Source of the DNA: Isoetes taiwanensis
Lineage: Eukaryota; Streptophyta; Lycopodiopsida; Isoetales; Isoetaceae
DNA length: 64,000 nt
Direction of reading: 5' to 3'
Assembly (NCBI GenBank): GCA_021234155.1
Contig: JAJEKV010000052.1
Coordinates: 6,236,925-6,300,924, forward strand
Shown here: in pieces, positions 21,951 to 34,600 of the stretch
Numbering within the stretch: the first letter of the stretch is position 1
Layout: each line of letters opens with the position of its first letter
Program-made: the position numbers and the translations under genes
The notes under the pieces: model-generated
What the model was told of the DNA's origin: nothing
Seen by the model: the letters and a program-made list of their open reading frames with translations, nothing else
The model's database searches: none

Positions 21951-24644
21951 CCATACTTAAGATTCCATACTTAAGGATGTCTATTTTTTCAAGAAACCCC
22001 CTTTCTTTTTGTACCAAAGAAATTTCGTTTGAAAGTCCATGATACCAAAAAACAATTTAATATGCAAACATGCCAAGACCACGTACCTTATGGTAATAGT
22101 AAGATAGGGAATCCACGTTTTTACAAAGCTCATGGGCACTATGATAGGCACTATGATAAGCACAATATGCCTTAGTAAAAGTTACATGCAACATATGCAT
22201 GTTGACGCCTGCATGTCCAAAATGCATTTAGAACAAGTGCATGCATACACTTTAATATAATAGTAACAAAAGCTTCATCAAGCATTTTCATGTCAAAAAA
22301 TATATATAACACTTGGCCCATGGCCCTTGAAATTACCTAGAGATGAACTTGCACTAGAGATGAACTTGCAATGCGTAAGGTAATTATCTTATTGGATATC
22401 TCACTTATCCCTCAAGATAATTGTATGATTGAATCTATCCAAGGTGAATATGCACTCCAAGATACCTTGGGTTACTATAAAGTTACCCTCTCTCAGAACT
22501 TGATTGGGAAGAGCAAACAAGCAAAGATGAGCACAAAACAAGCAAAGAAAAAAAAAACCCTACCTCCCACCGTAAGGGGAGAGGCAAATATTCTTTCAAG
22601 AAATACAAGCCATAGGGGTGGCGTGACCCTACAAATGCAGGAATCATGCCTCACCCTATGAGAACTGCTTTGCCATAATTTGAGTATAAGAGAACCGTAA
22701 AGAGATAGGACCAATTGCCTTAAGAAATTCTCATTAAAAAGATCCTCAAGAACACCCTTTGATGCTTGGGAAGTCAACCCTCTAACTTGTTTAAGCACTC
22801 TTCTTTTAATCTTCCATGAGACAAAACCATTTGGCCATAAATTTCTAGAACCCATTTGCTAATATCCATAGCAATTTAAGAAATAAAGCCAGTGGCGTTT
22901 TTGGACAGGTCCATGTATATATGTCATGCCAAATAGCACATCGTGCCAATTGATGATAGTTTTGGACCACCGCCCATATATATTTGACATGCCAAATAGC
23001 ACATGCGTGCCAATTGATGACTTTGTGACATCATCTCTTTCAATTTTGCGACTCATAAGTTCAACATTTCAAGTGGGAATGATTATCTTGAACTCGGCTT
23101 CCACTTCATTATCGATTCGACCGCATTCATACGCCACTATGAGATGATCATGAAGTACAGCCTTGCATTTAAGTAAATAGAGCAAAGTTACCAAAGATTA
23201 TAAAAAGCATATGCTAGAAGCCCCACCAAGAAAGTTTGGCAAAGACTGGTAAGACTAATGCACGTAGTGTCATGAAAACCCGCTTTGAACTAGTCAATAC
23301 TAGCACAAACATCAAGATTGGTCAATCCCTTTTGTCGTCTTTATCCGCCATACGAGAACTGTTAAGTCCTAGATGGTACCATCCTTTCCTCGGTGTACGA
23401 TCAATGTTATCATATAACGTAACAAACTATATTCCAAATTCTTAAATCATTGTCATGAATGACTTATTGAGACATATATTATGCATGACGTAAAAGTATC
23501 GGCTTTCATTTAACATCAGCCCCAATTTAAGCCTAAAGATAAATAGGTTTGACATAAAAATTATTTAACAAGGATTCGTGATCCGTTCTTATCACCGTCA
23601 TGTTCAATATAAATATTCAAAGTAGCACAAGAAAGCAAACTAGCTAACTTAATCATTATGCTTTAACTATGTACTAGTCATATTTTTTTTCTCACCTCCT
23701 TGAAAGATGAACTCTTGCATTTCTCCATCATCCTTGAAGCCAAATCCAACCTACAAAGCAAAGGGAACAATGGGAAGAAAATCCCGTACTGCGATAATAG
23801 CAGACTTAGCATGTTAATGGTATCGGGGCAAAGGCCAAAAGGTACATTGGGATTTTCGGCTCTTCATTGATTACCCATTGTGCCCCTTGCCACCTTGAAA
23901 ATAGCTAAAAGAATACATGGAGAAAAATGCAATCGATGATAGACAATTGCCCGCACTTAATGAGCTTATCTTACATCACTTTTATCACATGGTCATCAGA
24001 TTTGCATAGGTCACCAGATCATTCTTGTATTGTATGAATTCAAGAACGTAAAAATTCTAATTACCATCACAGTTGATCCTTCTACTAGGCCATGACATGT
24101 ATTTTATTGGGACCTGAGAACTCTGATAATAATATGCCAAGATCCTTTCATGGATAAGCGATATGCCGCAAGTGTTGAGGTCTATTAACCCTTATTTAGA
24201 GCTCATATGAATAAACAAAAACAAATAATTATAGACCTGGAATGTAGCACTGTTTCGCCAAACTCTGAGTGAAAACCACGCTTGGTTGATTTAGATGGAG
24301 CACCAGCTCATTTAATACAACAGTACATGGATCCAGCAGCCCCAAGACTTCAAGCAATACTGTAGGATCATTCTTGACTTGCAGCATCTAATTTTTTAAC
24401 ATAAAAGAACAGAGCACTTCCATAACTGATCGTTGGAGATAGCCGCTCAAGAGAATGCATTATAGGGCATCTGAAAACCCTAAATGTGAATGCCATTTGG
24501 TATCAACCGTGATATAATGGATTTCGCCCGAGATGTTCAAAACCACATCCTGGTTTGCCATATCGAATATCTTACTGGGTGAATATGTATTCCGAAATAG
24601 GCTTTAGGGTATTCGGCCACGACTACTGCTTCTGGCTCCGTACT
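21951..24644 (+). repeat. repeat U, full copy C
   Basis: Starts with a duplicated CCATACTTAAGGAT (21951 and 21965) and ends at CTTCTGGCTCCGTACT. Same content and order as copies B and E, with differences concentrated in short patches. Confidence 0.85.
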
Positions 24645-25218
24645 CCATACTTAAGGATGTCTATTTTTTCAAGAAACCCCTTTCTCTTTTTTGTACCAAA
24701 GAAATTTCGTTTGGAAAGTCCATGATACCAAAAAACAATTTAATATGCAAACATGCCAAGACCACGTACCTTATGGTAATAGTAAGATAGGGAATCCACG
24801 TTTTTTACAAAGCTCATGGGCACTATGATAGGGCACTATGATAAGCACAATATGCCTTAGTAAAGTTACATGCAACATATGCATGTTGACGCCTGCATGT
24901 CCAAAATGCATTTAGAACAAGTGCATGCATACACTTTAATATAATAGTAACAAAAGCTTCATCAAGCATTTTCATGTCAAAAACATATATATAACACTTG
25001 GCCCATGGCCCTTGAAATTACCTAGAGATGAACTTGCACTAGAGATGAACTTGCACTGCAAGGTAATTATCTTATTGGATATCTCACTTATCCCAAGATA
25101 ATTGTATGATTGAATCTATCCAAGGTGAATATGCACTCAAGAGATACCTTGGGTTACTATAAAGTTACCCTCTCAGAAACTTGATTGGGAAGAGCAAACA
25201 AGCAAAGCATGAGCACAA
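24645..25218 (+). repeat. repeat U, left-hand part (copy D) ending in an A run
   Basis: Tandem to copy C. It matches the first 570 bp of U and breaks off at GAGCACAAC followed by about 27 A residues (25219-25245). The same truncation at the same place is seen in copy F (32250-32838). Confidence 0.85.
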
Positions 25219-25245
25219 CAAAAAAAAAAAAAAAAAAAAAAAAAA

Positions 25246-26606
25246 CTCAGTCAAACCTAGATCCCTAGGTCGAACATCAGCCTCAGTCAATCCCAAGAAC
25301 TGTATTATCAATCCAGATTCAAACTTACGTAAGAAATCTGGTACTCATTATCCTTTAGCCTCATGACACTTTATATCAACTGAAAGTTTGCCAAAGCCAA
25401 TCTCAATATCCTATTTATCCTTCCATGAACAATAGCCATGTAGTTATTACGGTGTCAAGGACAATAGTCAAAGGCTTATTTTTAGGAAGCCAATAAAGCC
25501 AATGATACAAAAACATATTGTTAAGGGACTTAGGCTCCCTGATAATCGTTTTTCTCAATGCCCATTTTGGCGATGATGACACTTTCTTATTCATCAACAT
25601 GGAGAAGGCTTCAATCAGCAACACTCATGATCAGCTACAACTTTTTGGGAACACTTCTGGATGTAAGATCAATCCCACCAAGACTAAGTTGATAGCAAGT
25701 AACCAGGTAAATGGGCAAGGAACTGCTCAAATTCTTGGCTGTGAGTATATCTCTCCTAATACTAAATCTAAGATTTTGGGTATTCCTTTTGCTTTGAGAA
25801 TTAATGCTAGTGAGCTTTGGAATGACATCATAGATAAGTTCAACAAAAAAGCTGATTTGCTCAACAGTAAGTTTTTATCTAAAAATGAGAGAGCCATTCT
25901 AGCCAACTCTGTGATTTCTTCTTCTCATGTGTATCATTCGTCTATCCTTATGGCCCCCAAGAAAGTTACCTCCAAGCTCCAAGGTATTTTAGGTGGATTC
26001 ATTGCTAATGGAGGGAGTAGCAGAACTTGGATCCCAGTTTCTATGAAGGAATGCATGAAGAAGAAGATTAATGGCGGTTTGGGTATCCTTGATATTGAGA
26101 ATGGGTATTCTTGCTGCAAGGTGCTCTGCTAATCTGAAGTTCATGTGGAAATTCCCCATTAATCCAAAAATTAAGGCTTTTATTTGGCAGCTTTAGCATA
26201 AGCCCTTGGCCACCAACTCTAAGAGATATAGGTTAAAAATGGCTACTTCTAACATGTGCGAAAGATGTTTACGGAAAGCTGAAGATGAAGATCACCTCTT
26301 TAAGAATTGCCTTTGGTCTGAATGGGTCCTAGAGTTGGTTGTTGATGAATTTAACATCCCTAACCTCTCCAGGACTCCTTTGGTTAACATCTTGTTTTCC
26401 CATAATCCCAGGGATTAGAGAATCTATATTCTGCTTTGGAGGATGTGGAAAGCAAGGAATGCAATCATTTTTTATCAAGAAATTATCTGGCTTTGGGCTG
26501 TGATCAAACAGTCCAAATATGATATTCATTGGATCACTGAAGTATTTCATTAACTTACCAATTCTTCTGTTGTATTTTCAGGTAATATACTATTGGGACA
26601 AAAGAA
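25246..26606 (+). mobile_element. LINE fragment, RT end and zinc-binding domain (copy 1)
   Basis: The frame 25518-26132 reads the end of a LINE reverse transcriptase: NAHF..DDTFLFIN is the catalytic xxDD box, followed by GCKINPTKTKLIASN and LGIPFALRINASELW. Here the box reads FGDDDTF because of extra bases; copy 2 has FADDTF. After a stop at 26130 and an inferred deletion, 26206-26418 reads MCERCLRKAEDEDHLFKNC, the zf-RVT motif. It ends where repeat P copy 2 begins (GGGACAAAAGAA/CCAACACATAACC). Dead element. The 25246-25510 part is unassigned 5' sequence. Confidence 0.85.
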
Positions 26607-27095
26607 CCAACACATAACCAACACATAACTACCATTGACATTAATAAATATAACCATTGGATCCAACACATTTAAATTAAAATCCCCCTTAAACCCCCTT
26701 TGATTTGGGTGCATATTCACACGGGGGGTGACTCCGGGCATCGAGAGCTGTCGGATTGGCATATTCGCCCCTTATTCCTTAATCTACACCGTACGTGAAG
26801 TTCCTCATTTGTGGGGTATGCAAGTACAAGATTTGCTATACTGTATAATAAGATTCGCAAAATACTATAAGATTTCAACCATAATACTATATGGTGTTGA
26901 TTTCAAATGTGTAAAAATACAATTATGAGGGCTCTGTTTGCTTAAACGTCACCCAGTGTGAATATGCACCCAAATCAAAGGGGTTTAAGGGGATTTTAAT
27001 TTAAATGTGTTGGATCCAATGGTTATATTTATTAATGTCAATGGTAGTTATGTGTTGGTTATTATACTAAAATTTTTGGCCCTTGGGGCCAAAAA
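26607..27095 (+). repeat. foldback repeat P, copy 2
   Basis: Inverted arms at about 26607-26727 and 26953-27065 with the same landmarks as copy 1. The left edge abuts the LINE fragment, marking the junction of the two 7.6-kb tandem units. The right end has TTTGGCCCTTGGGGCC and an A run. Confidence 0.85.
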
Positions 27096-29546
27096 AAAAA
27101 AAGGCACGTGAGAATATAAAAGACATTTAAAACATAAAGATAGTGTAGGGTTGCATCTTGAACCTTGGAATCCAAATATGCACTAAGGATTTAATATTTG
27201 AAGTATGCTACTAGATAACCATCGTTTAAATATTGTTAATGTTAATGTTAACCATCGTTTAATTAATGTTAATGGTAATTATGTAGCATCAATATCTAGC
27301 ATATTGAATATGCATGGCATAGCGAATACTATAGCATCAAACACTCCTTTGAGATTTAATAAACGTGTGTGAATAGCACGACATTTGTCTACTTAATGCT
27401 TATAAATTTGGTAGCGTAAAATCGGATTAATCGAAACAATGCATGCGGTGAAATACCAAAGAAGATTGTTTAACACTCAAAAGAATAAATATTTCAAAAT
27501 GTGGTATTCCTACATTCATTCAAAGTACATTCATTTCCATGGATCGTGCATGATAACATTGGCGCGGGTTACGCACAACCCATTTTCTCGAAACAGATGT
27601 CTCACTTCTAATAACAAACCCACTCTATCTGAACACATAATTGCACCCTCATGCCCTAAATATACCAAGGCAAGGGTTACAATTTTTAAACGGACAGAGG
27701 AATGAAAATGATATAAATGGAATCCTAGATACCTCAGAGATGCAGTGCTCTATTGCAGCTTCTAGGCATTTTATTGCCCTTTGTTGTTCAAACTCAATAT
27801 TTATGGTTGAGCCTCGGAATTCATAGTGCACCCATCAAGATATCGGATGTAATAGTCCTGAGACACAAGCAGCACTAGTGAGTGTGAGACAGCTAAAAAG
27901 CAACCAGCATCCAACTTGGAAATTATTCTAAGTGCACTTTCTTCCTCTAATCCGAATAAAGCAAACATCAACAGAAATCTGAGAGGTGCCAATACAAAAT
28001 AAAAAAAAAACATACTTGGCAAGCGTTACAAAACTAAACGCGTGCTTGGTAAGCATAGGTCATCATCCTGGGGAATGAACATTCACAATAGAATAAATCT
28101 CAAATGCAAAGTCGGAGCATTCGATGAGAAGCTCACGGTAGCAACAAGAACCCTAAAATAAAACCATAAAACCATAAAACACCAAAACATAAAACCATTC
28201 ATTTACCAGTTGTACTACTTGCCTTCATTGGATAAAGCTGCAAGGCTTGATGCGGATAGTCCAATGTCTGTCAAACTCAGGGACTCCAAAGATCTACTTC
28301 TTCGTCAAGAAAATTGCCGAAAATGAAGTAAAAACCGAACCTTTTTTGAGACATCGAGAAGTTAAAAGATACAATTTGTCCGCATCACGGAACTTGACAT
28401 CCATCAACCGTTGACCTTAAAGGAGAAACATCCTCAATGTCATTTGGTATCAAGGCACCGATGTAGGTCCAGGGGCGTTAGAATAAGTGCCCTTGAGCAT
28501 AGTCCTATTATTATCCACCGACTTCATTTATAGACTTTATAATGTCAATGTCGTTAGTAAGAATCACGATTTTATCATTACGCTTTTGAACAACAACATT
28601 TGTTTTCTCACCTGGAAGTCGTTAGTAAGAGATAATGATTTTATCATTACGCTTTTGAACAACAACAAACCTGTTTTCTCACACGGAAATAAACATGAGG
28701 CTCTCACCAGAGTGCGTAAGGAAGGAAAAACACCGAAGAGAACACGAGAAAAAATACGGCGATTCGGATGCGGGCATCGGCAAGCTCGTGTAGAGCTTTG
28801 CATGACGACTCGAGGCGTGAGCAAAAGGTCTTGAGTTGAACAAAATCACGGCCATGGCGAGGGACTTCAATAGGCTTTTCAATTTCTGTAGCAAACTCGG
28901 ATAGGAAATTTGTGAGAACAATGCTTGCGGATTTGCAACAAGCGAGAAAAGCCCAAGAATGCATCCATATCGAGACCTCTTTCAAGTCCATATCCGGAGC
29001 TTACGTTAGTGCAAACCACGCCCAACTCCTATCGGGGCCTCTTTCTGGAACCCTATCGGGGGCCTCTTCCACAGTCGCTAGAGAGGGGCTTCTTATCAGG
29101 TCCGATTGAAAGAGGATTTCTGTCTGGTCCTCTTGAAAGAGGTTATCTTCTTGGTGCCCAAGATCTAAGCTTCAACGGAATAACAAGAGTCGTAAACAGA
29201 GGCCATAAGAAATCGAAACTCTTACCCTAAACGAGATCCCTTACAATAATCCAGAGACCTAATTTTCGAGGAAACATGAACCCTAAAATGAGCTGCTCGA
29301 GCTTTGCATGTCGAGCAAAATAAAATGTAATAAGGGAAAATAGTACTTAACGGAAAAATATATGATATATGGGTCTACACTATTGAAAAGAGGCATTAAA
29401 ATTAATTCAAGCGTATGCAAATAAAATGCGCACTCTAGATGTACTAATTAGTAGGCCTTATGCAATACGCTCATCAAATCATATAAAAACCATTAGAAAA
29501 ACCGTACAAAAATACAAAAAAAACCCCCTGTTATTATGCTACATAT
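27096..29546 (+). repeat. repeat Q, copy 2
   Basis: Counterpart of 19536-21950. It has a local array around 28553-28690 where a unit of about 60 bp (GTTAGTAAGA ... GATTTTATCATTACGCTTTTGAACAAC) is repeated two to three times; copy 1 has the same array at 20965-21085. Minus-strand pieces with exon-like character include 27740-27830 and 28060-28150, unconfirmed. Confidence 0.75.
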
Positions 29547-31287
29547 TCCATACTTAAGGATGTCTATTTTTTCAAGAAACCCCTTTCTCTTTTTTGTACC
29601 AAAGAAATTTCGTTTGGAAAGTCCATGATACCAAAAAACAATTTAATATGCAAACATGCCAAGACCACGTACCTTATGGTAATAGTAAGATAGGGAATCC
29701 ACGTTTTACAAAGCTCATGGGCACTATGATAGGGCACTATGATAAGCACAATATGCCTTAGTAAAAGTTACATGCAACATATGCATGTTGACGCCTGCAT
29801 GTCCAAAATGCATTTAGAACAAGTGCATGCATACACTTTAATATAATAGTAACAAAAGCTTCATCAAGCATTTTCATGTCAAAAAAATATATATAACACT
29901 TGGCCCATGGCCCTTGAAATTACCTAGAGATGAACTTGCACTAGAGATGAACTTGCACTGCAAGGTAATTATCTTATTGGATATCTCACTTATCCTGAAG
30001 ATAATTGTATGATTGAATCTATCCAAGGTGAATATGCACTCCGAGATACCTTGGGTTACTATAAAGTTACCCTCTCTGTAAACTTGATTGGGAAGAGCAA
30101 ACAAGCAGCATGAGCACAACAAGCAGTAGCAATAAAAAAAACCCTACCTCCTACCGTAAGGAGAGGCAAATATTCTTCCTGCAACACAGTTTTCATAGGG
30201 GTGGCAGACCCTACAAATGCAGGAATCATGCCTCACCCTATGAGAACTGTTTGCCATAATTTGAGTATAAGAGAACTGCAAGAGATAGGACCAATTGCCT
30301 TAAGAAATTCTCATTAAAAGATCCTCAAGAACACCCTTGATGCTTGGGAAGTCAATCTCTCTAACTTGTTTAAGCACTCTTCTTTTAATCTTCCATGAGA
30401 CAAAAACCATTTGGCCATAAATTTCTAGAACCCATTTGCTAATATCCATAGCAATTTAAGAAATAAAGCCGAGTGGCAGTTTTGGACAACAGTCCATGTA
30501 TATATGTCATGCCAAATAGCACACTGTGCCAATTGACAGATAGTTTTGGACCACTGCCCATATATATTTGACATGCCAAATAGCACACTGTGCCAATTGA
30601 CAGCTTGTGACATCAGTCTCTTTCAATTTTGCAGCTCATAAGTTCAACATTTCAAGTGGGAATGATTATCTTGAACTCTGGCTTCCACTTCATTATCAGA
30701 TTCGACCTGCATTCATACGTGCCACTATGAGATGATCATGAAGTACAGCTTGCATTTAAGTAAATAGAGCACAGCAGTACCAAAGATTATAAAAAAGCAT
30801 ATGCTAGAAGCCCCACCAAGAAAGTTTGGCAGCACTGGTAAGACTAATGCACAGAAGTGTCATGAAAAAAACCCGGCTTGAACTAGTCAATACTAGCACA
30901 AACATCAGCATTGGTCAATCCCTTTGCTGTCTTATCTGGCCATACGAGAACTGTTAAGTCCTAGATGGTACCATCCTTTCCACGGTGTCGGCATCAATGT
31001 TATCATATAACAGAACAAACTATATTCCAAATTCTACAGTCATTGTCATGAATGACTTATTGAGACATATATTATGCATGACGTAAAGTATCAGTTTCAG
31101 CTAACATCAGCCCCAATTTAAGCCTAAAGATAAATAGGTTTGACATAAAAATTATTTAACAAGGATTCAGATCCGTTCTTATCACCTGTCATGTTCAATA
31201 TAAATATTCAAAGTAGCACAAGAAAGCAAACTAGCTAACTTAATCATTATGCTTTAACTATGTACTAGTCATATTTTTTTCTGTAAC

Positions 31288-31342
31288 CTCCTTGAAAGAT
31301 GAACTCTTGCATTTCTCCATCATCCTTGAAGCCAAATCCAAC
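31288..31342 (-). pseudogene. exon-like segment in repeat U (55 nt)
   Basis: Minus-strand reading VGFGFKDDGEMQEFIFQG, bounded by a pyrimidine-rich TTTGCTTTGTAG acceptor and a GTTACA donor. The same sequence is in the other U copies (about 15404-15458, 18110-18160, 23700-23750). The protein was not recognised. It belongs with the 153-nt exon upstream on the same strand. Confidence 0.45.
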
Positions 31343-31837
31343 CTACAAAGCAAAGGGAACAATGGGAAGAAAATCCCGTACCTGCAGCCAATCAGTACCC
31401 TGTTAGCATGTTAATGGTATCAGGGCAAAGGCCAAAAGGTACATTGGGATTTTCAGCTCTTCGCTGATTACCCATTGTGCCCCTTGCCCTGCCAGTTGAA
31501 AATAGCTAAAAGAATACATGGAGAAAAAATGCAACTGCATAGACAATTGCCTGCACTTAATGAGCTTATCTTACATCACTTTTATCACATGGTCATCAGA
31601 TTTGCATAGGTCACCAGATCATTCTTGTATTGTATGAATTCAAGAACGTAAAAATTCTAATTACCATCACAGTTGATCCTTCTACTAGGCCATGACAGGT
31701 ATTTTATTGGGACACAGAACTCTGCATAATAATATGCCAGCATCCTTTCATGGATAGCGCATATGCCAGCAAGTGTTGAGGTCTATTAACCCTTATTTAG
31801 AGCTCATATGAAAAACAAAAAACAAATAATTATAGAC

Positions 31838-31990
31838 CTGGAATGTAGCACCCTGTTTCGCCAAACTCTGAGTGAAAACCACGCTTGGTTGATTTAGATG
31901 GAGCACCAGCTCATTTAATACAACAGTACATGGATCCAGCAGCCCCAAGACTTCAAGCAATACTGTAGGATCATTCTTGACTTGCAGCAT
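31838..31990 (-). pseudogene. exon-like segment in repeat U (153 nt)
   Basis: Fifty-one open codons on the minus strand, from an AAAAAATTAG acceptor to a TTCCAG/GTCTAT donor. Parts read NDPTVLLEVLGLLDPC and LNELVLHLNQPSVVF, a hydrophobic/charged pattern typical of a folded protein, not of random AT-rich DNA. The equivalent segments in copies A, B and C (about 15953-16100, 18652-18800, 24236-24388) carry small indels that break the frame. Which gene it came from was not recognised. It could be a captured gene fragment or a tandemly duplicated pseudogene. Confidence 0.5.
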
Positions 31991-32249
31991 CTAATTTTTT
32001 AACATAAAAGAACAGAGCACTTCCATAACTGATCGTTGGAGATAGCCGCTCAAGAGAATGCATTATAGGGCATCTGAAAACCCTAAATGTGAATGCCATT
32101 TGGTATCTGCTCTGCATATAATGGATTTCGGCCTGAGATGTTCAAAACCACATCCTGGTTTGCCATATCGAATATCTTACTGGGTGAATATGTATTCCGA
32201 AATAGGCTTTAGGGTATTCGGCCACGACTACTGCTTCTGGCTCCGTACT

Positions 32250-32837
32250 CCATACTTAAGGATGTCTATTTTTTCAAGAAACCCCTTTCTCTTTTTTGTA
32301 CCAAAGAAATTTCGTTTGGAAAGTCCATGATACCAAAAAACAATTTAATATGCAAACATGCCAAGACCACGTACCTTATGGTAATAGTAAGATAGGGAAT
32401 CCACGTTTTACAAAGCTCATGGGCACTATGATAGGGCACTATGATAAGCACAATATGCCTTAGTAAAAGTTACATGCAACATATGCATGTTGACGCCTGC
32501 ATGTCCAAAATGCATTTAGAACAAGTGCATGCATACACTTTAATATAATAGTAACAAAAGCTTCATCAAGCATTTTCATGTCAAAAAATATATATAACAC
32601 TTGGCCCATGGCCCTTGAAATTACCTAGAGATGAACTTGCACTAGAGATGAACTTGCACTGCAAGGTAATTATCTTATTGGATATCTCACTTATCCTGAA
32701 GATAATTGTATGATTGAATCTATCCAAGGTGAATATGCACTCCGAGATACCTTGGGTTACTATAAAGTTACCCTCTCTGTAAACTTGATTGGGAAGAGCA
32801 AACAAGCAGCATGAGCACAACAAGCAGTAGCAATAAG

Positions 32838-32838
<1 letters not shown>
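32250..32838 (+). repeat. repeat U, left-hand part (copy F) ending in an A run
   Basis: Tandem to copy E and truncated at nearly the same place as copy D, here after CAAGCAGTAGCAATAAG, followed by an A run of about 27 (to about 32865). Confidence 0.85.
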
Positions 32839-32865
<27 letters not shown>

Positions 32866-32868
<3 letters not shown>

Positions 32869-34600
32869 AGTCAAACCTAGATCCCTAGGTCGAACATCAG
32901 CCTCAGTCAATCCCAAGAACTGTATTATCAATCCAGATTCAAACTTACGTAAGAAATCTGGTACTCATTATCCTTTAGCCTCATGACACTTTATATCAAC
33001 TGAAAGTTTGCCAAAGCCAATCTCAATATCCTATTTATCCTTCCATGAACAATAGCCATGTAGTTATTACGGTGTCAAGGACAATAGTCAAAGGCTTATT
33101 TTTAGGAAGCCAATAAAGCCAATGATACAAAAACATATTGTTAAGGGACTTAGGCTCCCTGATAATCAGGTTTTTCTCAATGCCCATTTTGCAGATGACA
33201 CTTTCTTATTCATCAACATGGAGAAGGCTTCAATCAGCAACACTCATGATCAGCTACAACTTTTTGGGAACACTTCTGGATGTAAGATCAATCCCACCAA
33301 GACTAAGTTGATAGCAAGTAACCAGGTAAATGGGCAAGGAACTGCTCAAATTCTTGAGATCTGTCATTTATATCTCTCTAATACTAAATCTAAGATTTTG
33401 GGTATTCCTTTGCTTTGAGAATTAATGCTAGTGAGCTTTGGAATGACATCATAGATAAGTTCAACAAAAAAGCGGGGATTTGCTCAACATTGGTACAAAA
33501 AGTTTTTTTTTATCTAAAAATGAGAGAGCCATTCTAGCCAACTTCGAATGTGATTTCTTCTTCTCATGTGTATCATTCGTCTATCCTTATGGCCCCAAGA
33601 AAGTTACCTCCAAGCTCAAAGGTATTTTAGGTGGATTCATTGCTAATGGAGGGAGTATTTGCTCGTAACTTGGATCCCGGTTTCTCATGAAGGAATGCAT
33701 GAAGAAGAAGATTAATGGAGCACTTGATCGGTTTCCTATGAAGGAATGCATGAAGAAGAAGATTAATGGCGGATTGGGTATCCTTGATATTGAGAATGGG
33801 TATTCTTGCTGCAAGGTGCTCTGCTAATCTGAAGTTCATGTGGAAATTCCCCATTAATCCAAAAATTAAGGCTTTTATTTGGCAGCTTTAGCATAAGCCC
33901 TTGGCCACCAACTCTAAGAGATATAGGTTAAAAATGGCTACTTCTAACATGTGCGAAAGATGTTTACGGAAAGCTGAAGATGAAGATCACCTCTTTAAGA
34001 ATTGCCTTTGGTCTGAATGGGTCCTAGAGTTGGTTGTTGATGAATTTAACATCCCTAACCTCTCCAGGACTCCTTTGGTTAACATCTTGTTTTCCCATAA
34101 TCCCAGGGATTAGAGAATCTATATTCTGCTTTGGAGGATGTGGAAAGCAAGGAATGCAATCATTTTTTATCAAGAAATTATCTGGCTTTGGGCTGTGATC
34201 AAACAGTCCAAATATGATATTCATTGGATCACTGAAGTATTTCATTAACTTACCAATTCTTCTGTTGTATTTTCAGGTAATATACTATTGGGACAAAAGA
34301 AGTTGAAGTGGGCGAATCAACCTCATGATTAATTCTATGTGGCTGGATCAATTTGGAGCCAATCCTATGGTGTATCAGGGAGATCATTGTCATTGTGACT
34401 GCTCCTGTATCCAGAATTTGGATGTTAGAAGACTTCTGATTTGTGAAGCAGTGGATCACATAGGCCGATTCCATCCGGCCAAGTTTCAGAATTGCAACTG
34501 CCTATACTGTGCCTTCTGCTCGTCTACAAGAGGTATGGGCCGAAAGGATAAAGACAAGTGAGAAGGGATGATGATCAAGTGTCCTTATGAATACTTTTTT
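32866..34600 (+). mobile_element. LINE fragment, RT end and zinc-binding domain (copy 2)
   Basis: Counterpart of 25246-26606. The frame 33122-33418 carries LNAHFADDTFLFIN, the intact xxDD box; frames then break several times (33420-33840) relative to copy 1, partly by a short local duplication of GAAGGAATGCATGAAGAAGA. The zf-RVT part at 33901-34113 is identical in protein to copy 1. Unlike copy 1 it continues past GGGACAAAAGAA into about 300 bp of further sequence (an open frame at 34325-34561, unrecognised). A TCCTTCTTATATATATGAT tandem lies near 34670-34715 and could be a microsatellite tail. Confidence 0.8.

Larger units (their letters stand above)
29547..32249 (+). repeat. repeat U, full copy E
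   Basis: The best-preserved copy judging by open exon-like frames. The 64-bp internal tandem is at 30509-30640 (ATGCCAAATAGCACACTGTG at 30509 and 30573). Its minus strand holds the exon-like segments listed separately. Confidence 0.85.
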
